Part shown: positions 1 through 8,601 of the stretch, one piece after another
How the letters are laid out: each line of letters starts with the position of its first letter
Numbering within the stretch: position 1 is the first letter of the stretch
Origin: Priapulus caudatus
Lineage: Eukaryota > Priapulida > Priapulimorpha > Priapulimorphida > Priapulidae
DNA length: 25,907 bases
Direction: 5' to 3'
Assembly: GCF_000485595.1 (NCBI RefSeq)
Contig: NW_014578362.1
Span: forward strand, 12,528-38,434
Program-made: the position numbers and the translations under genes
The notes under the pieces: generated by a model
What the model was told of the DNA's origin: nothing
The model's database searches: none
The model's input: only the letters and a program-made list of their open reading frames with translations

Positions 1-34
1 GGGTTAGGGTTAGGGTTAGGGTTTTTTTTTTTTT
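1..34 (+). repeat. Telomeric TTAGGG tract followed by a T run
   Basis: Just under four GGGTTA units are followed by about twelve Ts. The G-rich strand is the plus strand at the left edge, whereas a native left chromosome end would show CCCTAA on the plus strand. As oriented this is therefore an interstitial or fused tract rather than the end of this molecule. A similar telomeric motif with poly-T recurs at the junction near 8661-8687. Confidence 0.9.
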
Positions 35-72
35 AAGTGCCTAGTAGTCATATCATATCGCACCTATCTGCC
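35..72 (+). repeat. Left 38-bp terminal inverted repeat of the 8.6-kb unit
   Basis: Starts AAGTGCCTAGTAGTCATATC and pairs in inverted orientation with 8602-8639 at 36 of 38 positions. The symmetry continues outward as a T run here and an A run at the right end. Copy 3 begins with a noisy version of the same sequence directly after the N gap at 14657. Confidence 0.8.
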
Positions 73-424
73 GGGTGCAGAATTGAGCCAGAGCGAGAGC
101 GCCATCTGTCGTGGAGTTTGGCATAGTGGCAGCCATAGGTGGCAGCACTGTTTGTTATGATCGTGGACGAGAAATCGTAACGTAATACATTTTACAGAAT
201 AATGAGATGTAACTTGTAACCCAATACAAGATTGTAAAGAGTAGACTCTTGTGTCGTGATACGTTATTTTATCTATTCAAGCCTACATAGAACCAGATAA
301 TACGCTAGTACTACAGCCTAGGATTTCTTCTCGTATCGTATATACTAATTACTATAATCTCCTGATAATATATTGTCCCACTCTTGACAGTCTTGTAATA
401 CACAAGGCAGTTCTGGTCACAGGC
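73..424. other. Non-coding spacer, no gene seen
   Basis: AT-rich DNA without a protein-like frame. It contains the motif GAGCGCCATCTGTC (91-109), an imperfect inverted match to the YAGRTGGCGCT pattern that recurs in the window. A noisy counterpart lies in 14700-15120 with extra bases, including an insertion near 14770-14815. Confidence 0.6.
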
Positions 425-828
425 ACAGGCACTTGGACCGTTTCAATAATAAAATGATGGTTAATAAATACAACTTGTCAGTACTACTAGTAGTAGTACT
501 ACAGTACCAGCAATAGTCTTAATGTTTGATTTGACCTAACAACTTCACTTCAACACCGTTAAATACACCGATGGCGATGCAACACATAGCCCGCACGCCA
601 TTGTGCATGCACAAATACACAGTACTGTCAGTAGGTTAGAGTACCTACTGTGTATTTGTGCATGCACAATGGCGTGCGGGCTATGTGTTGCATCGGTGTA
701 TTTAACGGTGTTGAAGTGAAGTTATTAGGTCAAATCAAACATTAAGACTATTGCTGGTACTGCAGTAGTACTGACAAGTTGTATTTATTAACCATCATTT
801 TATTATTGAAACGGTCCAAGTGCCTGTG
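425..828. mobile_element. Foldback element 1, about 200-bp arms
   Basis: A near-perfect inverted repeat: the left arm is 425-623 and the right arm 650-828, around a short loop that itself carries GTAGGT/ACCTAC. The arm ends are GGCACTTGGACCGTTTCAA (428-446) and its complement (806-824). The arms differ by only a few bases. There is no ORF of note. Transcribed through, it would form a long hairpin RNA. The 19-bp ends match those of foldback 2 at 921-1261, which suggests one family. A degraded copy lies at about 15122-15588. Confidence 0.85.
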
Positions 829-993
829 GTCACAGGCACTTGTAGCCCGACCAGGCTGTTCGACGGATTGTCTATACTATAGGGTATTCTAACCCTAGCA
901 ATACCGTTTCTTGGAGCTAAGGCACTTGAAGCGTTTCAACTGTAAACAGGGTGTTGCTATCCCCCGGGCGTGGAGCATCATGATGCAAAAACT

Positions 994-1071
994 CTAACCC
1001 TAACCCTAACCCTAACCCTAATCCTAACCCTAACCCTAACCCAGACCATAACCCTAACCCTAACCCTAACC
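994..1071 (-). repeat. Interstitial telomeric repeats (CCCTAA) inside a foldback
   Basis: About thirteen CCCTAA units with a few variants (CCCTAATCC, CCCAGACCATAA). The orientation is opposite to the TTAGGG tract at 1-23. The array decays to CTAATACTAATACTAATACC on its right side. Copy 3 has the same array at about 15757-15840, heavily altered. Confidence 0.9.
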
Positions 1072-1148
1072 TAATACTAATACTAATACCGGTACTAGTG
1101 CTGCCACGTTGCGGTGTCCCTCCACGCCCGGGGGATAGCATTACCCCT

Positions 1149-1240
1149 GTAAACACACGCCGCCGCCATTGCGCGCACACTGACACATAAATATATATTT
1201 ATGTGTCAGTGTGCGCGCAATGGCGGCGGCGTGTGTTTAC
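1149..1240. repeat. 92-bp perfect palindrome
   Basis: Both 46-base arms are identical with no loop; the centre is ATAT|ATAT between 1194 and 1195. Each arm contains GC-rich GCCGCCGCCATTGCGCGCAC. It could extrude as a cruciform. In copy 3 (about 15924-16021) each arm carries different indels, which is what random sequencing error would produce. Confidence 0.95.
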
Positions 1241-1436
1241 AATTGAAACGCTTCAAGTGCCTGTGGTTCTGGTGAAGGTGCGAGGATATTCTGGGAATGT
1301 AAACTTTCATCTCTTCTGAGGGGAAATTAGACAACGGCGGTAGGCCTAATGGCCAGTTTGGGGAATGATGGATGATGGAACGCGCATGATGGATTCAAAG
1401 AAGCCCAATACTGGCAGTGCCAGTATAGTGGTGATA

Positions 1437-1596
1437 CTCCATTAGGGCAGATGGGGTCGTTGTCGTATCACTATCAGGTACTACAGATATGTACCCGAGG
1501 TAGTTTTAGGTTGTTTAGTATTGTGTATACATATATGTACCTCGGGTACATATCTGTAGTACCTGATACGACAACGACCCCTTGAGCTCCATTAGG
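1437..1596. mobile_element. Short hairpin element flanked by 10-bp direct repeats
   Basis: The left arm 1453-1502 pairs with the right arm 1538-1581, apart from four unpaired bases near 1471-1474; both arms run from GGGGTCGTTGTCGTATCA to the GTACCCGAGGTA motif. CTCCATTAGG occurs on both sides (1437-1446 and 1587-1596), as expected for a target-site duplication. There is no coding capacity. A noisy copy is seen at about 16307-16456. Confidence 0.7.
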
Positions 1597-2261
1597 AATG
1601 TTCCCAACTTCAATGTCATTAATGGTCATAATAACATATATATATTTGGTCATGGGCATATATTAGTTTGTTGTTTAATTGAGCGTTAACCCCGGGGGGT
1701 GGGCGAAGGCACTGATTGTTACAGTTGCGTGGGCATGTTTATTGCTGTATAGTGTATATGTAGGGGTGGCCACCGCTGGTATGAGGGCGCGACAGCAAAA
1801 CTTTCCCGGAATCAAGGAAAAAGCTGCAATCGGGAATGACACACGTGTGCCGGCACGCAAAAAGAAACGTTGCTGAGAATTTCATTACGATTTTCCATGT
1901 ATATAGTCAGAAGCACGTGGTGGTCTATTTATTTTTGGATTGACACTATTTTGACAACGGCGTAAATACACGAACATTTTCACAACGGCGTTGTTAAATT
2001 TGACAACGGTGGTGCGCCGCAGTGCCTTCTATGTAGAAGAAACTTTGTAGTAAGGCCAGCTACTGTACTACTATTACTAGTAGTTCACTACTTGCCCGGC
2101 CCACTAGCACTGTACTGTACAAACCTAGTCCCTATAGCTATGTATGGGCTTGGTGTTAGGAGTAGCTCTACCCGTGTGCCCCGTTCGTTTTGTTTCAGAC
2201 GTAAGCCTTCCGCACGTCTGTTGGTGTTGCGGAGAGTTGGGCTACTTGGGTATAGAGCTGA

Positions 2262-2361
2262 GTTTGGATTAGCTCTAGAACTATAGCCCCCCTCCGCTCT
2301 GCCGCAGGCTGCATCCTGCGGCAGATCGGAGGGCTATATAGTTCTAGAGCTAGGTTTGGAT
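2262..2361. mobile_element. Very short hairpin element with 8-bp direct repeats
   Basis: The 83-bp hairpin 2270-2352 begins TAGCTCTAGAACTATAGC and ends with the complement; a GC-rich stem (CTGCCGCAGGCTG/CATCCTGCGGCAG) fills the centre. GTTTGGAT flanks both sides (2262-2269, 2354-2361). An 8-bp duplication is typical of hAT-type MITEs, but the element is too small to assign. Copies: 9381-9462, with the same flanks, and about 17391-17478. Confidence 0.65.
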
Positions 2362-3049
2362 AGGATATGGGTAAGTTTAGGATTAGGGGCTTAGGAACAG
2401 AGTAATATTGATGATGATTTACTTATTGCTGCCCCAAAATAACCTTATAGAAAATTAGAGGTACATTGCAGACTAGATTACGTAATCGTTATTAGTCAAG
2501 GCCTTATAATTCAAACGTCGACATAGTTGAGAATAGTTCTGTAGGCGTAGTCCCTTCACTTCCACTACAGGTGTGTGGAAGGTTTGCATCTATCGCAGTG
2601 CGAAGGGGTATGCAGGTAGAGCTAATTCAACAACATTTAGAGTAGGCCCATTGTATGCGATTATAAGACAGTACTGGGGTAATTAACAATCTCCATCTCC
2701 TGTATATGTACATAATCTGAATTACCATTAAGTATTTACTATTTTGTCTAATTTCACTCTTGCCAGTGCTGATACTAATGGTAAATACACCTTGTAATAC
2801 AATACTAGTATATATATATCATATGTTTTGTAAGGCAACCCACATTTCTATAAGACAAGACTACTTGTTTGGCAGATATGCAAGGCACTTATACATGCCA
2901 GAGAGGGTTTACTACTGTAATACTGTAAAATGTCCATAGAAGGTCCACCTTTTCTAACTATAATGATGCTTAATACTTCAGCAGTGGCTCACAACAAACC
3001 AAACCAAATGCTACTTATTTCTATCGGCTAGTGACATTTCGAAAATTTA

Positions 3050-3064
3050 CCAGTAGATGGCACC
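3050..3064 (+). promoter_or_regulatory. CTCF-core-like site
   Basis: CCAGTAGATGGCACC fits all 15 positions of the CTCF core consensus CCASYAGRKGGCRSY known from bilaterians. It lies about 1 kb upstream of CEP19 and is retained exactly in copy 2 at 10155-10169; copy 3 has it with an inserted base near 18334. Binding is inferred from sequence only. Confidence 0.3.
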
Positions 3065-3684
3065 CATAGACACTTGGCCTGAATAAGTGTGACACAAAAA
3101 CTAATTTAAAATACTTGAAGTGTATATACGTACGTGACTTTAAGGAAACTTGCCAGCGATGTGATGTAAATTTCTGACAAGTTTGACACACCGACACAGT
3201 TTGTCAGACACTGTCTAAATCACTTGGCAGAATTGCATGATATTTTCACAAAACCAATCCATACCAATCCATCCAGTTTTCATCCATACTAGCTGTCTAT
3301 AAGGTATCTATCTATCTTACACACACAATGCAGATCAGAACACTAATATTAAATATCACCCCAAAAAATAAGAAAATAGCTTTTTTACTAGGACAAGATG
3401 TGAACAATTGGTGGAAGGCTACAGTTACGTTCCACCTGTAACACAACTGGCAGAGTGCTTACATGTTGTCTATAGATTTGTTCATAGTAATACTGATCAA
3501 AATTCCCATTTTGCCAAAGTATTAACCAAAAGTGCCAAAGTATTACTAATTACCCATAGAATGAACATGGAACATGGAGAATGAAAACAAAGGTCAGGAG
3601 TATACAATTTCAAAGCAAACAAAGCAATATACATAGAATTATATAAATTTTCACCATGAAATCATAACAACACCAACTGGATTT

Positions 3685-3785
3685 TAAACAAGTGGCTGTT
3701 TCTGTTTTATATCGATACAACTGATCTCTATAATATATTTATATAATAGAGATCAGTGATTGATACGCATACAGCCACTTGTTTA
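3685..3785. mobile_element. Imperfect 101-bp hairpin element
   Basis: 15-bp ends TAAACAAGTGGCTGT (3685-3699) and complement (3771-3785), with an inner pair ACTGATCTCTAT (3720-3731) and ATAGAGATCAGT (3746-3757) around an AT-rich loop. Present in all three copies (10788-10888, 18980-19082). It sits about 300 bp upstream of the CEP19 start codon, so it may overlap the promoter region. Confidence 0.65.
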
Positions 3786-4086
3786 GATTGCAGCGAATAC
3801 CGCTATAATTTCATGGTCGCAATGTGTACAATTATATATTGAGTATATTAAATAGATATGTTCGTGATTTTGCCAGTCCTGGATTCCACATCGCTCACAA
3901 CTGCAAGCCATTTATATAATACGTGCTACAGTGTGAGTTCGTAATGCTAAATAAGCAAAATTACTGGCTTAAGCGAGCATGTTACTCAACAAATAATAAC
4001 AAGTTACTTTATGTGATTCGTGTTTAGAAGAGCTCATCATGGGACTTAAAGCTCTGCATGTGTGAACCGAGTTGGACGTGACGTGA

Positions 4087-5768
4087 ATGGATGAAAAGGG
4101 AGATGTCACTCTACAAAAATGTGGAGTGCGATTTAAACCGCCAACTCTCGTCATTGTGTATGCACATAATGACACAGGTAACGTTGAATTCTCAAGAGAT
4201 CAACCATGTTCGTAATTTCCCCCTCTGTTAGAACAAGATAACCACGTTACCCCAGATATTGGTGGAATGGTGCTTGGTTGATTATGATCAGCAAAGTTGC
4301 ACGTGTTTCACGCTTTCATACCCAAAACTGTTTGTTGCCGTACATTGTTTTTAGAACGTTGTCTCACATATAGAGCTCCCTTTTAATCATGCTGATAGGT
4401 CCGTTGTAAAATTATATAACATATTGTGTAACTGTGTTTGGTACCAACAGTAACTTATGACAATCCATAGGATAGAGTTGTATGAAATGATAAATATTGG
4501 ATAACAAAAACTAATGATGTAAGGTTTTGATAAAGTGAAAGTATAAGTAACTGCCAATTTCCACATAAGTGCATATATATATATATATAATATTTGTTCA
4601 AATATTCAGTTAAGCATGCTTATTTTCTGCACATAAAATTTCTTTATTACATGATGGAAAAAATTTAAAATTTAGTAAATTTTTAAGGTAAGCTACGCAA
4701 ACGATCTATGCCAGTACGTTTGCTGAAACAAGAGTCGAAGGTTTCGCAAGTTGCGGAGGAACTTTGTCAACATCCCAAACATGGAATGTACTTGAAGAAA
4801 ATACCTCTGTGGCAGTTGGAAAAGATGCTGTGCCTTATGCAGGTAAAGGATATTGTCGTTAAAAGGGATATATAAAAAGAATAATTATCTTGTGCTCAGC
4901 ATTAGCACTATAGTTTTTAGTTGACCGTTGAGCCATCTGGAGATGATGTAGAAACATTGCTGAACGGTGGTTCTTACTTGATGACCCCAATGACATAATC
5001 ATACCGACTACGATCACCCTAAGTACCAATAATTAGTGACAGTCTCGTACATTATATAAGTAAATAGTCTTTTGTGCAACTTAAATCAGTTTTAGCTAAT
5101 TTTCGTCAATAGATGGCACTAGTAGTTTAGTGAACAGGTATATATCGCACCTGTCTTCACGTGTGAAGCTCTATTTCACGATACAACCGACTGACATTCT
5201 ACCATCATTTCTCTTTCAGAATAAGTTGAAAGGTTTAAGCCTTGATGAAAGCCTTGAAGCGACAACTCAAGAATATTCAATAAATGCAAATGAGGATTTG
5301 AATAAACTGGATGATGAAGCACTTGAAAAGAAAAAAACTGGTATGAAAACTTATAAAGCTACTATGAGAGGCTGGTGCTCTTAACTGGTCTGTGTGTGAA
5401 GGTAGTTTTAAAATAAATTCATCATTTAAGTAAAATTTGTGTAATATATGGTCAAAAAAGTATAAAAGGGTCACTCAAAAGAAATTCTTAGTGCACTTTA
5501 AAGGCATGTGTCTGTTCTATACAGATTTCCTCTAACACAGGTTTGATTCTTTAGATAAATATAGATGATGTCCCATGTCCTCTTTCATCTCCAGCCAGAC
5601 AGTCATACCCATTATACTGCATTACATAGTTGTTTGTATATTTCAGTCATGAGTGAGAGTTTTGAAAAGAACAGGAAAAAGCCGGGTGACTTGGACTATG
5701 TCTATGACATAGAGGTGGATTTCAACTCTGTAAATGCTTCTGGTCAGAGTGAGTGGGACAGTGATTGA
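4087..5768 (+). CDS. CEP19: CEP19, centrosomal protein of 19 kDa (four exons, intact)
   Basis: The coding exons are 4087-4177, 4688-4842, 5220-5340 and 5647-5768. All introns are GT-AG, and phases (1, 0, 1) match across each junction. The spliced frame gives 162 residues, close to the length of vertebrate CEP19. Recognisable family blocks in order: KCGVRFKPPTLVIVYAH near the N-terminus, KLRKRSMPVR, an amphipathic LWQLEKMLCLMQ stretch, EDLNKLDDEALEKKK, and FEKNRKKPGDLDYVYDIEVDF near the C-terminus, followed by an acidic tail ending EWDSD. In vertebrates CEP19 sits at the mother centriole and ciliary base, is recruited through FOP/CEP350, and engages RABL2 to promote entry of IFT-B into cilia; loss causes obesity and male sterility. 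Start choice: this ATG is the first in the exon that is in frame with KCGVRF. The preceding GACGTGACGTGA contains a CRE-like motif. Exons are short, so plain ORF scanning misses the gene. An ATTAAA at 5906 is a possible poly(A) signal. I am sure of the family; expression is unknown. Confidence 0.93.
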
Positions 5769-5905
5769 CATTGCTAACAAGACGAAGATTATGTTCTTTG
5801 AGATGTTTTATATAATGATGAAAAAGTTTAAGTAGCATTGTGAACTAAGAGCCAGCCGACTTGTAATGTATTTGTTGTTGACGGCTGATGAAGTGGTGAA
5901 ATGTT

Positions 5906-5911
5906 ATTAAA
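5906..5911 (+). terminator. Possible poly(A) signal of CEP19
   Basis: ATTAAA lies 138 bases after the CEP19 stop codon and just before the candidate exon at 5961. It is the common variant of AATAAA, in AT-rich DNA where chance matches are frequent. Confidence 0.4.
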
Positions 5912-5960
5912 TTAGGTATGTATTGCCCCACTTCCACACCCACTGTTAAAATTATTTTAG

Positions 5961-6140
5961 GTTAGTGAAGCCAGTTTTTTATATATTGCATATGTTTCCC
6001 TGGTGGACGTCTTACATGGACATAATTACCAGCACTTTGAGCATTTCCCAGAAGATTGTGCAGTCTTGGCATTAGAATTCCAGACTATTAAATGTGACAA
6101 ATTTAGACCACCCAAAAATTCACTAGCAATGCCACGATAA
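5961..6140 (+). CDS. Candidate terminal exon of an unrecognised protein
   Basis: After a TTATTTTAG acceptor, an open frame of 59 codons runs to TAA at 6138. Its second half looks protein-like (HFEHFPEDCAVLALEFQ, then TIKCDKFRPPKNS). No start codon or upstream exon in phase could be tied to it. It lies about 190 bp downstream of the CEP19 stop on the same strand, so it could be an alternative 3' exon of CEP19 or a separate gene remnant. Copy 2 (13078-13259) has the same acceptor but several single-base insertions that break this frame. I do not recognise the family; a chance frame is quite possible. Confidence 0.25.
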   Translation, partial: VSEASFLYIAYVSLVDVLHGHNYQHFEHFPEDCAVLALEFQTIKCDKFRPPKNSLAMPR

Positions 6141-7469
6141 GGTACAATTAGTACATTGTATGACTAAGTAAGAACAACAGAATGTGAGATGGATCCATAT
6201 TTCTATTGTTCTGTGAATATTCCGAAAGTTATGTTCATATTATATGGTACATGTAAAAGTAGGTTATAAAATAACACATATTCCACACCACTGCATGGTA
6301 CACACTACAAAAAAATACTTATAGATTTGCTGCGAAATGCTATGGAACTTTTATTCACATCGACTCGTTATGTGTTCGAAGATATGCTCACCTAATCAGT
6401 ATTAATGGCTCGTAAGCACTGATGCTCGTATAGTTAATTAAGGCAGTCGTCACCAAATTGAATATCTGTATTATGTTTATAGTAGTTTCTATCGAATCTA
6501 GAAATTCTTTCTATTCAAAGTAATGCACACATTTGCACGGCTTTCTCTGCCAAAAATTACGGGTAAGCAACTAACGTGCTCGAAAATCCTAGAGTGTAGA
6601 TTGTGTAGTGCCAACACCGTTGTCTGGACTCCATCATTGCTGTAGACATTCAATGCTTATATGATCTATAACCATTTCAGGAGATGTTGAGGATTGGAAA
6701 TATTCACAGGCGATGTTTTGTTGATTTTGGAAGAGGGGTGTATTTAGCAATGTATTCACACATGAGATGTTGTGGCGGTTGGTTTTGGGGGTGACACCGG
6801 AAACTGAAGCCTTTTTTAATGCTGTGAATTGTTTTAGATTGCGCATGTTTTACACCCAAAGAATTCGTGTTTTGCATGTAAATGCGTTTATACGTGTAAC
6901 TTTGTTTGCGTTCGGGTGATTCATGATATTTATGGCTACAACATTTAATTATCTTCTAACATGCTGAGTAGATGCATGAGTATAGTTCCCCTGTTTAATA
7001 AAATTGTAAAAAGCAAGGTCAGAAAAAGAATTTAATAGCTAATTATATAAATTACAAAAAATATATGAAATCGTTTTACTTTCGAATTTGTGTTACAAAA
7101 TATTGATGAAAGCAGATTTGACTGAACTTAAATTCTGAAAAGTTATTTTGTACCTAAATAGATGGTGGGTCTAAAGCAGTTTCTAGGGGGTCAGGTTCCG
7201 CGTTTAAGGACAGCGTACACACGCACGTACGCACGCACGCTAACACAAGTGTTCTTCTTCCTCCTCTCGTCTTATCTCTGTTTCTCAGTATCTATTGTCA
7301 TTCTCGCGACAAGTGTGGGCAGTGTAGCGCATATTCCATAACCTTCTCGTAGTCGCTATGCGACCGTGAATGAGGAGACAGACCATGCGGCGCACAGTTT
7401 CTTTTATATATAAAGTGGAGTTTTTTGTTGGAACAGAATATGCCAGTGATATGTCTGTCTTTTTTCTAG
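6141..7469. other. AT-rich DNA without a supported gene
   Basis: No frame of coding quality on either strand; the longer open frames differ between copies 1 and 2 because of indels. There is an alternating purine-pyrimidine stretch near 7218-7241 (ACACACGCACGTACGCACGC). The segmental repeat ends at 7287. The last part (7288-7469) is unique to copy 1 and reads as intron leading into the HSP90 acceptor. Confidence 0.6.
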
Positions 7470-7910
7470 GTTGTTGTATCGAACAGGCTAGTCAGTTCGC
7501 CCTGCTGCATCGTCACTAGTCAGTACGGCTGGTCGGCCAACATGGAGCGCATCATGAAAGCACAGGCCTTGCGTGACACGTCAACGATGGGTTACATGGC
7601 AGCTAAGAAGCACCTCGAAGTCAACCCAGATCATCCGATTGTCGAAACCCTCAAGAAGAAGGTTGACGCCGATAGGAACGACAAGGCTGTGAAGGATCTG
7701 GTCATGCTGCTGTTCGAAACATCGCTGCTGACATCCGGTTTCACGCTAGAGGACCCAGCAAGCCACGCCGCCAGAATTCACCGCATGATCAACTTGGGAC
7801 TGGGAATCGACGAGGAGGACATCCCGATTGGTCCCGATGTGCCAACAGATGATATGCCCCCATTGGAGGGAGAAGATGAGGATATGTCAAGAATGGAAGA
7901 AGTAGATTAA
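7470..7910 (+). CDS. HSP90: Cytosolic HSP90, last coding exon only (C-terminal 146 residues)
   Basis: The exon begins after a strong acceptor (pyrimidine run TCTTTTTTCTAG, 7458-7469) in phase 0 and ends with the TAA at 7908-7910. It encodes [20 protein letters not shown], then [16 protein letters not shown], the C-terminal dimerisation helices ([42 protein letters not shown]), an acidic linker and the terminal MEEVD. MEEVD docks TPR co-chaperones such as HOP, CHIP, PP5 and the large immunophilins. HSP90 is an ATP-dependent dimeric chaperone of about 720 residues. Here the ATPase and middle domains are missing: no further HSP90 exon is found in 1-7469. Either the gene continues left of the window through a very long intron interrupted by CEP19, or this is a captured 3' fragment. 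The frame is intact and its codons are GC-richer than the surroundings, so the fragment is young or still constrained. Confidence 0.93.
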   Translation, partial: VVVSNRLVSSPCCIVTSQYGWSANMERIMKAQALRDTSTMGYMAAKKHLEVNPDHPIVETLKKKVDADRNDKAVKDLVMLLFETSLLTSGFTLEDPASHAARIHRMINLGLGIDEEDIPIGPDVPTDDMPPLEGEDEDMSRMEEVD

Positions 7911-8161
7911 GCCTCAACGTCTGTCATCATCAATTCCTTCGATCTTTCGTGGAGCGTTACTTTGTTTGAATGTGTAAATTCAAATTTCCGATTGTTGTAA
8001 ATATTATAGCTTGAAGTGTCATCTCATGCCGTCTGTTTTCAGATAGGTTGCAAGTTTGTGTTATGTTTTTTGCAACATTGCTGCATCATGTAACTACTTG
8101 AACACTGGTCAATTATACAAGTATTTTTAGCACCTTGTATCTATCTGAAGATGTCATTCTG

Positions 8162-8167
8162 AATAAA
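8162..8167 (+). terminator. Poly(A) signal of the HSP90 fragment
   Basis: AATAAA lies 252 bases after the stop codon and is followed within about 30 bases by a T-rich stretch (CCTTCGTTTTGCTTC). The 3' UTR therefore appears complete, about 270 bases long. Confidence 0.7.
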
Positions 8168-8601
8168 CGTAATTGGTTCGCAATATCTGCCTTCGTTTTG
8201 CTTCTACATTATCTGTATTTGGGTTCATGTTATTAACTGATTGACTGTAACGAGATATCAAGAATGTTATTGAACATGTTGAATGAAATATTGCTTCTTT
8301 CCTTCTGCTATTGTGTTTTCTATTAATATCCTGGTCTCCCTTGATTCTGCTTTAATATCATGCTTTAATGGGAGGAATGTGAACCCGTTGCACACGGTTT
8401 AAACTGATTATTTATTTAAAAAAATTCACTTCATGGGGAAATGAAACTGACTGAAATCGATCCATAATTGTAAAGTTATGACAATAGGTGGCGCCTTTTG
8501 GCTAGCATAGTGGCAAACTGCATGCAGCGCTCCCTGCCCACACTCAGGATAATAGTAATCAGTAGTAGTCGTAATTCTCAATCAGTAGAATTGAGGCAGA
8601 A
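8168..8601. other. Non-coding spacer between the HSP90 3' end and the right inverted repeat
   Basis: No coding frame. ACAATAGGTGGCGCC at 8481-8495 is a near match to the CTCF core (13 of 15). The pairs CAATCAGTAGAATTGAGGCA and CAGAATTGAGCCAGA show that the inner flanks of the two terminal repeats also share short related words. Confidence 0.5.

Larger units (their letters stand above)
921..1261. mobile_element. Foldback element 2 with internal telomeric repeats
   Basis: The ends GGCACTTGAAGCGTTTCAA (921-939) and their complement (1243-1261) match foldback 1 except for two positions. A second inverted pair follows inside: GTAAACAGGGTG plus CTATCCCCCGGGCGTGGA at 942-974, answered at about 1122-1154. 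The centre holds about 78 bp of CCCTAA repeats (994-1071). A separate 92-bp perfect palindrome occupies 1149-1240 of the right arm. The structure is therefore nested. A noisy copy lies near 15670-16030. Confidence 0.8.
1597..7287 (+). repeat. Large segmental repeat, copy 1 (5.7 kb)
   Basis: Collinear with 8688-14418 over the whole length, and its first part (to about 4316) with copy 3 at about 16480-19622. Copy 1 is the cleanest version: its CEP19 frame is intact. The match to copy 2 ends at CTCAGTATCT (7287); beyond that copy 1 runs into the HSP90 exon and copy 2 into CT repeats. Within 1597-4086 there is no supported gene, only the hairpins at 2270-2352 and 3685-3785 and AT-rich DNA. Confidence 0.95.

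Noticed and set aside
917-1186. Minus-strand frame with Gly-Leu repeats
   Set aside because: It is the telomeric hexamer read as protein inside foldback 2.
2823-2939. 38-codon frame containing YLFGRYARHLYMPERVYY
   Set aside because: It looks mildly protein-like and extends in copy 2 (9851-10045), but the extension depends on an indel, there is no recognisable family, and no splice partners were found.
3969-4175. Minus-strand frame opposite CEP19 exon 1 (and its relative at 11002-11247)
   Set aside because: A shadow of the real plus-strand exon, with no splice or homology support.
6634-6846. Minus-strand frame, also seen longer in copy 2 at 13758-14045
   Set aside because: The two copies diverge through frameshifts within the frame, and the sequence has no recognised domain.
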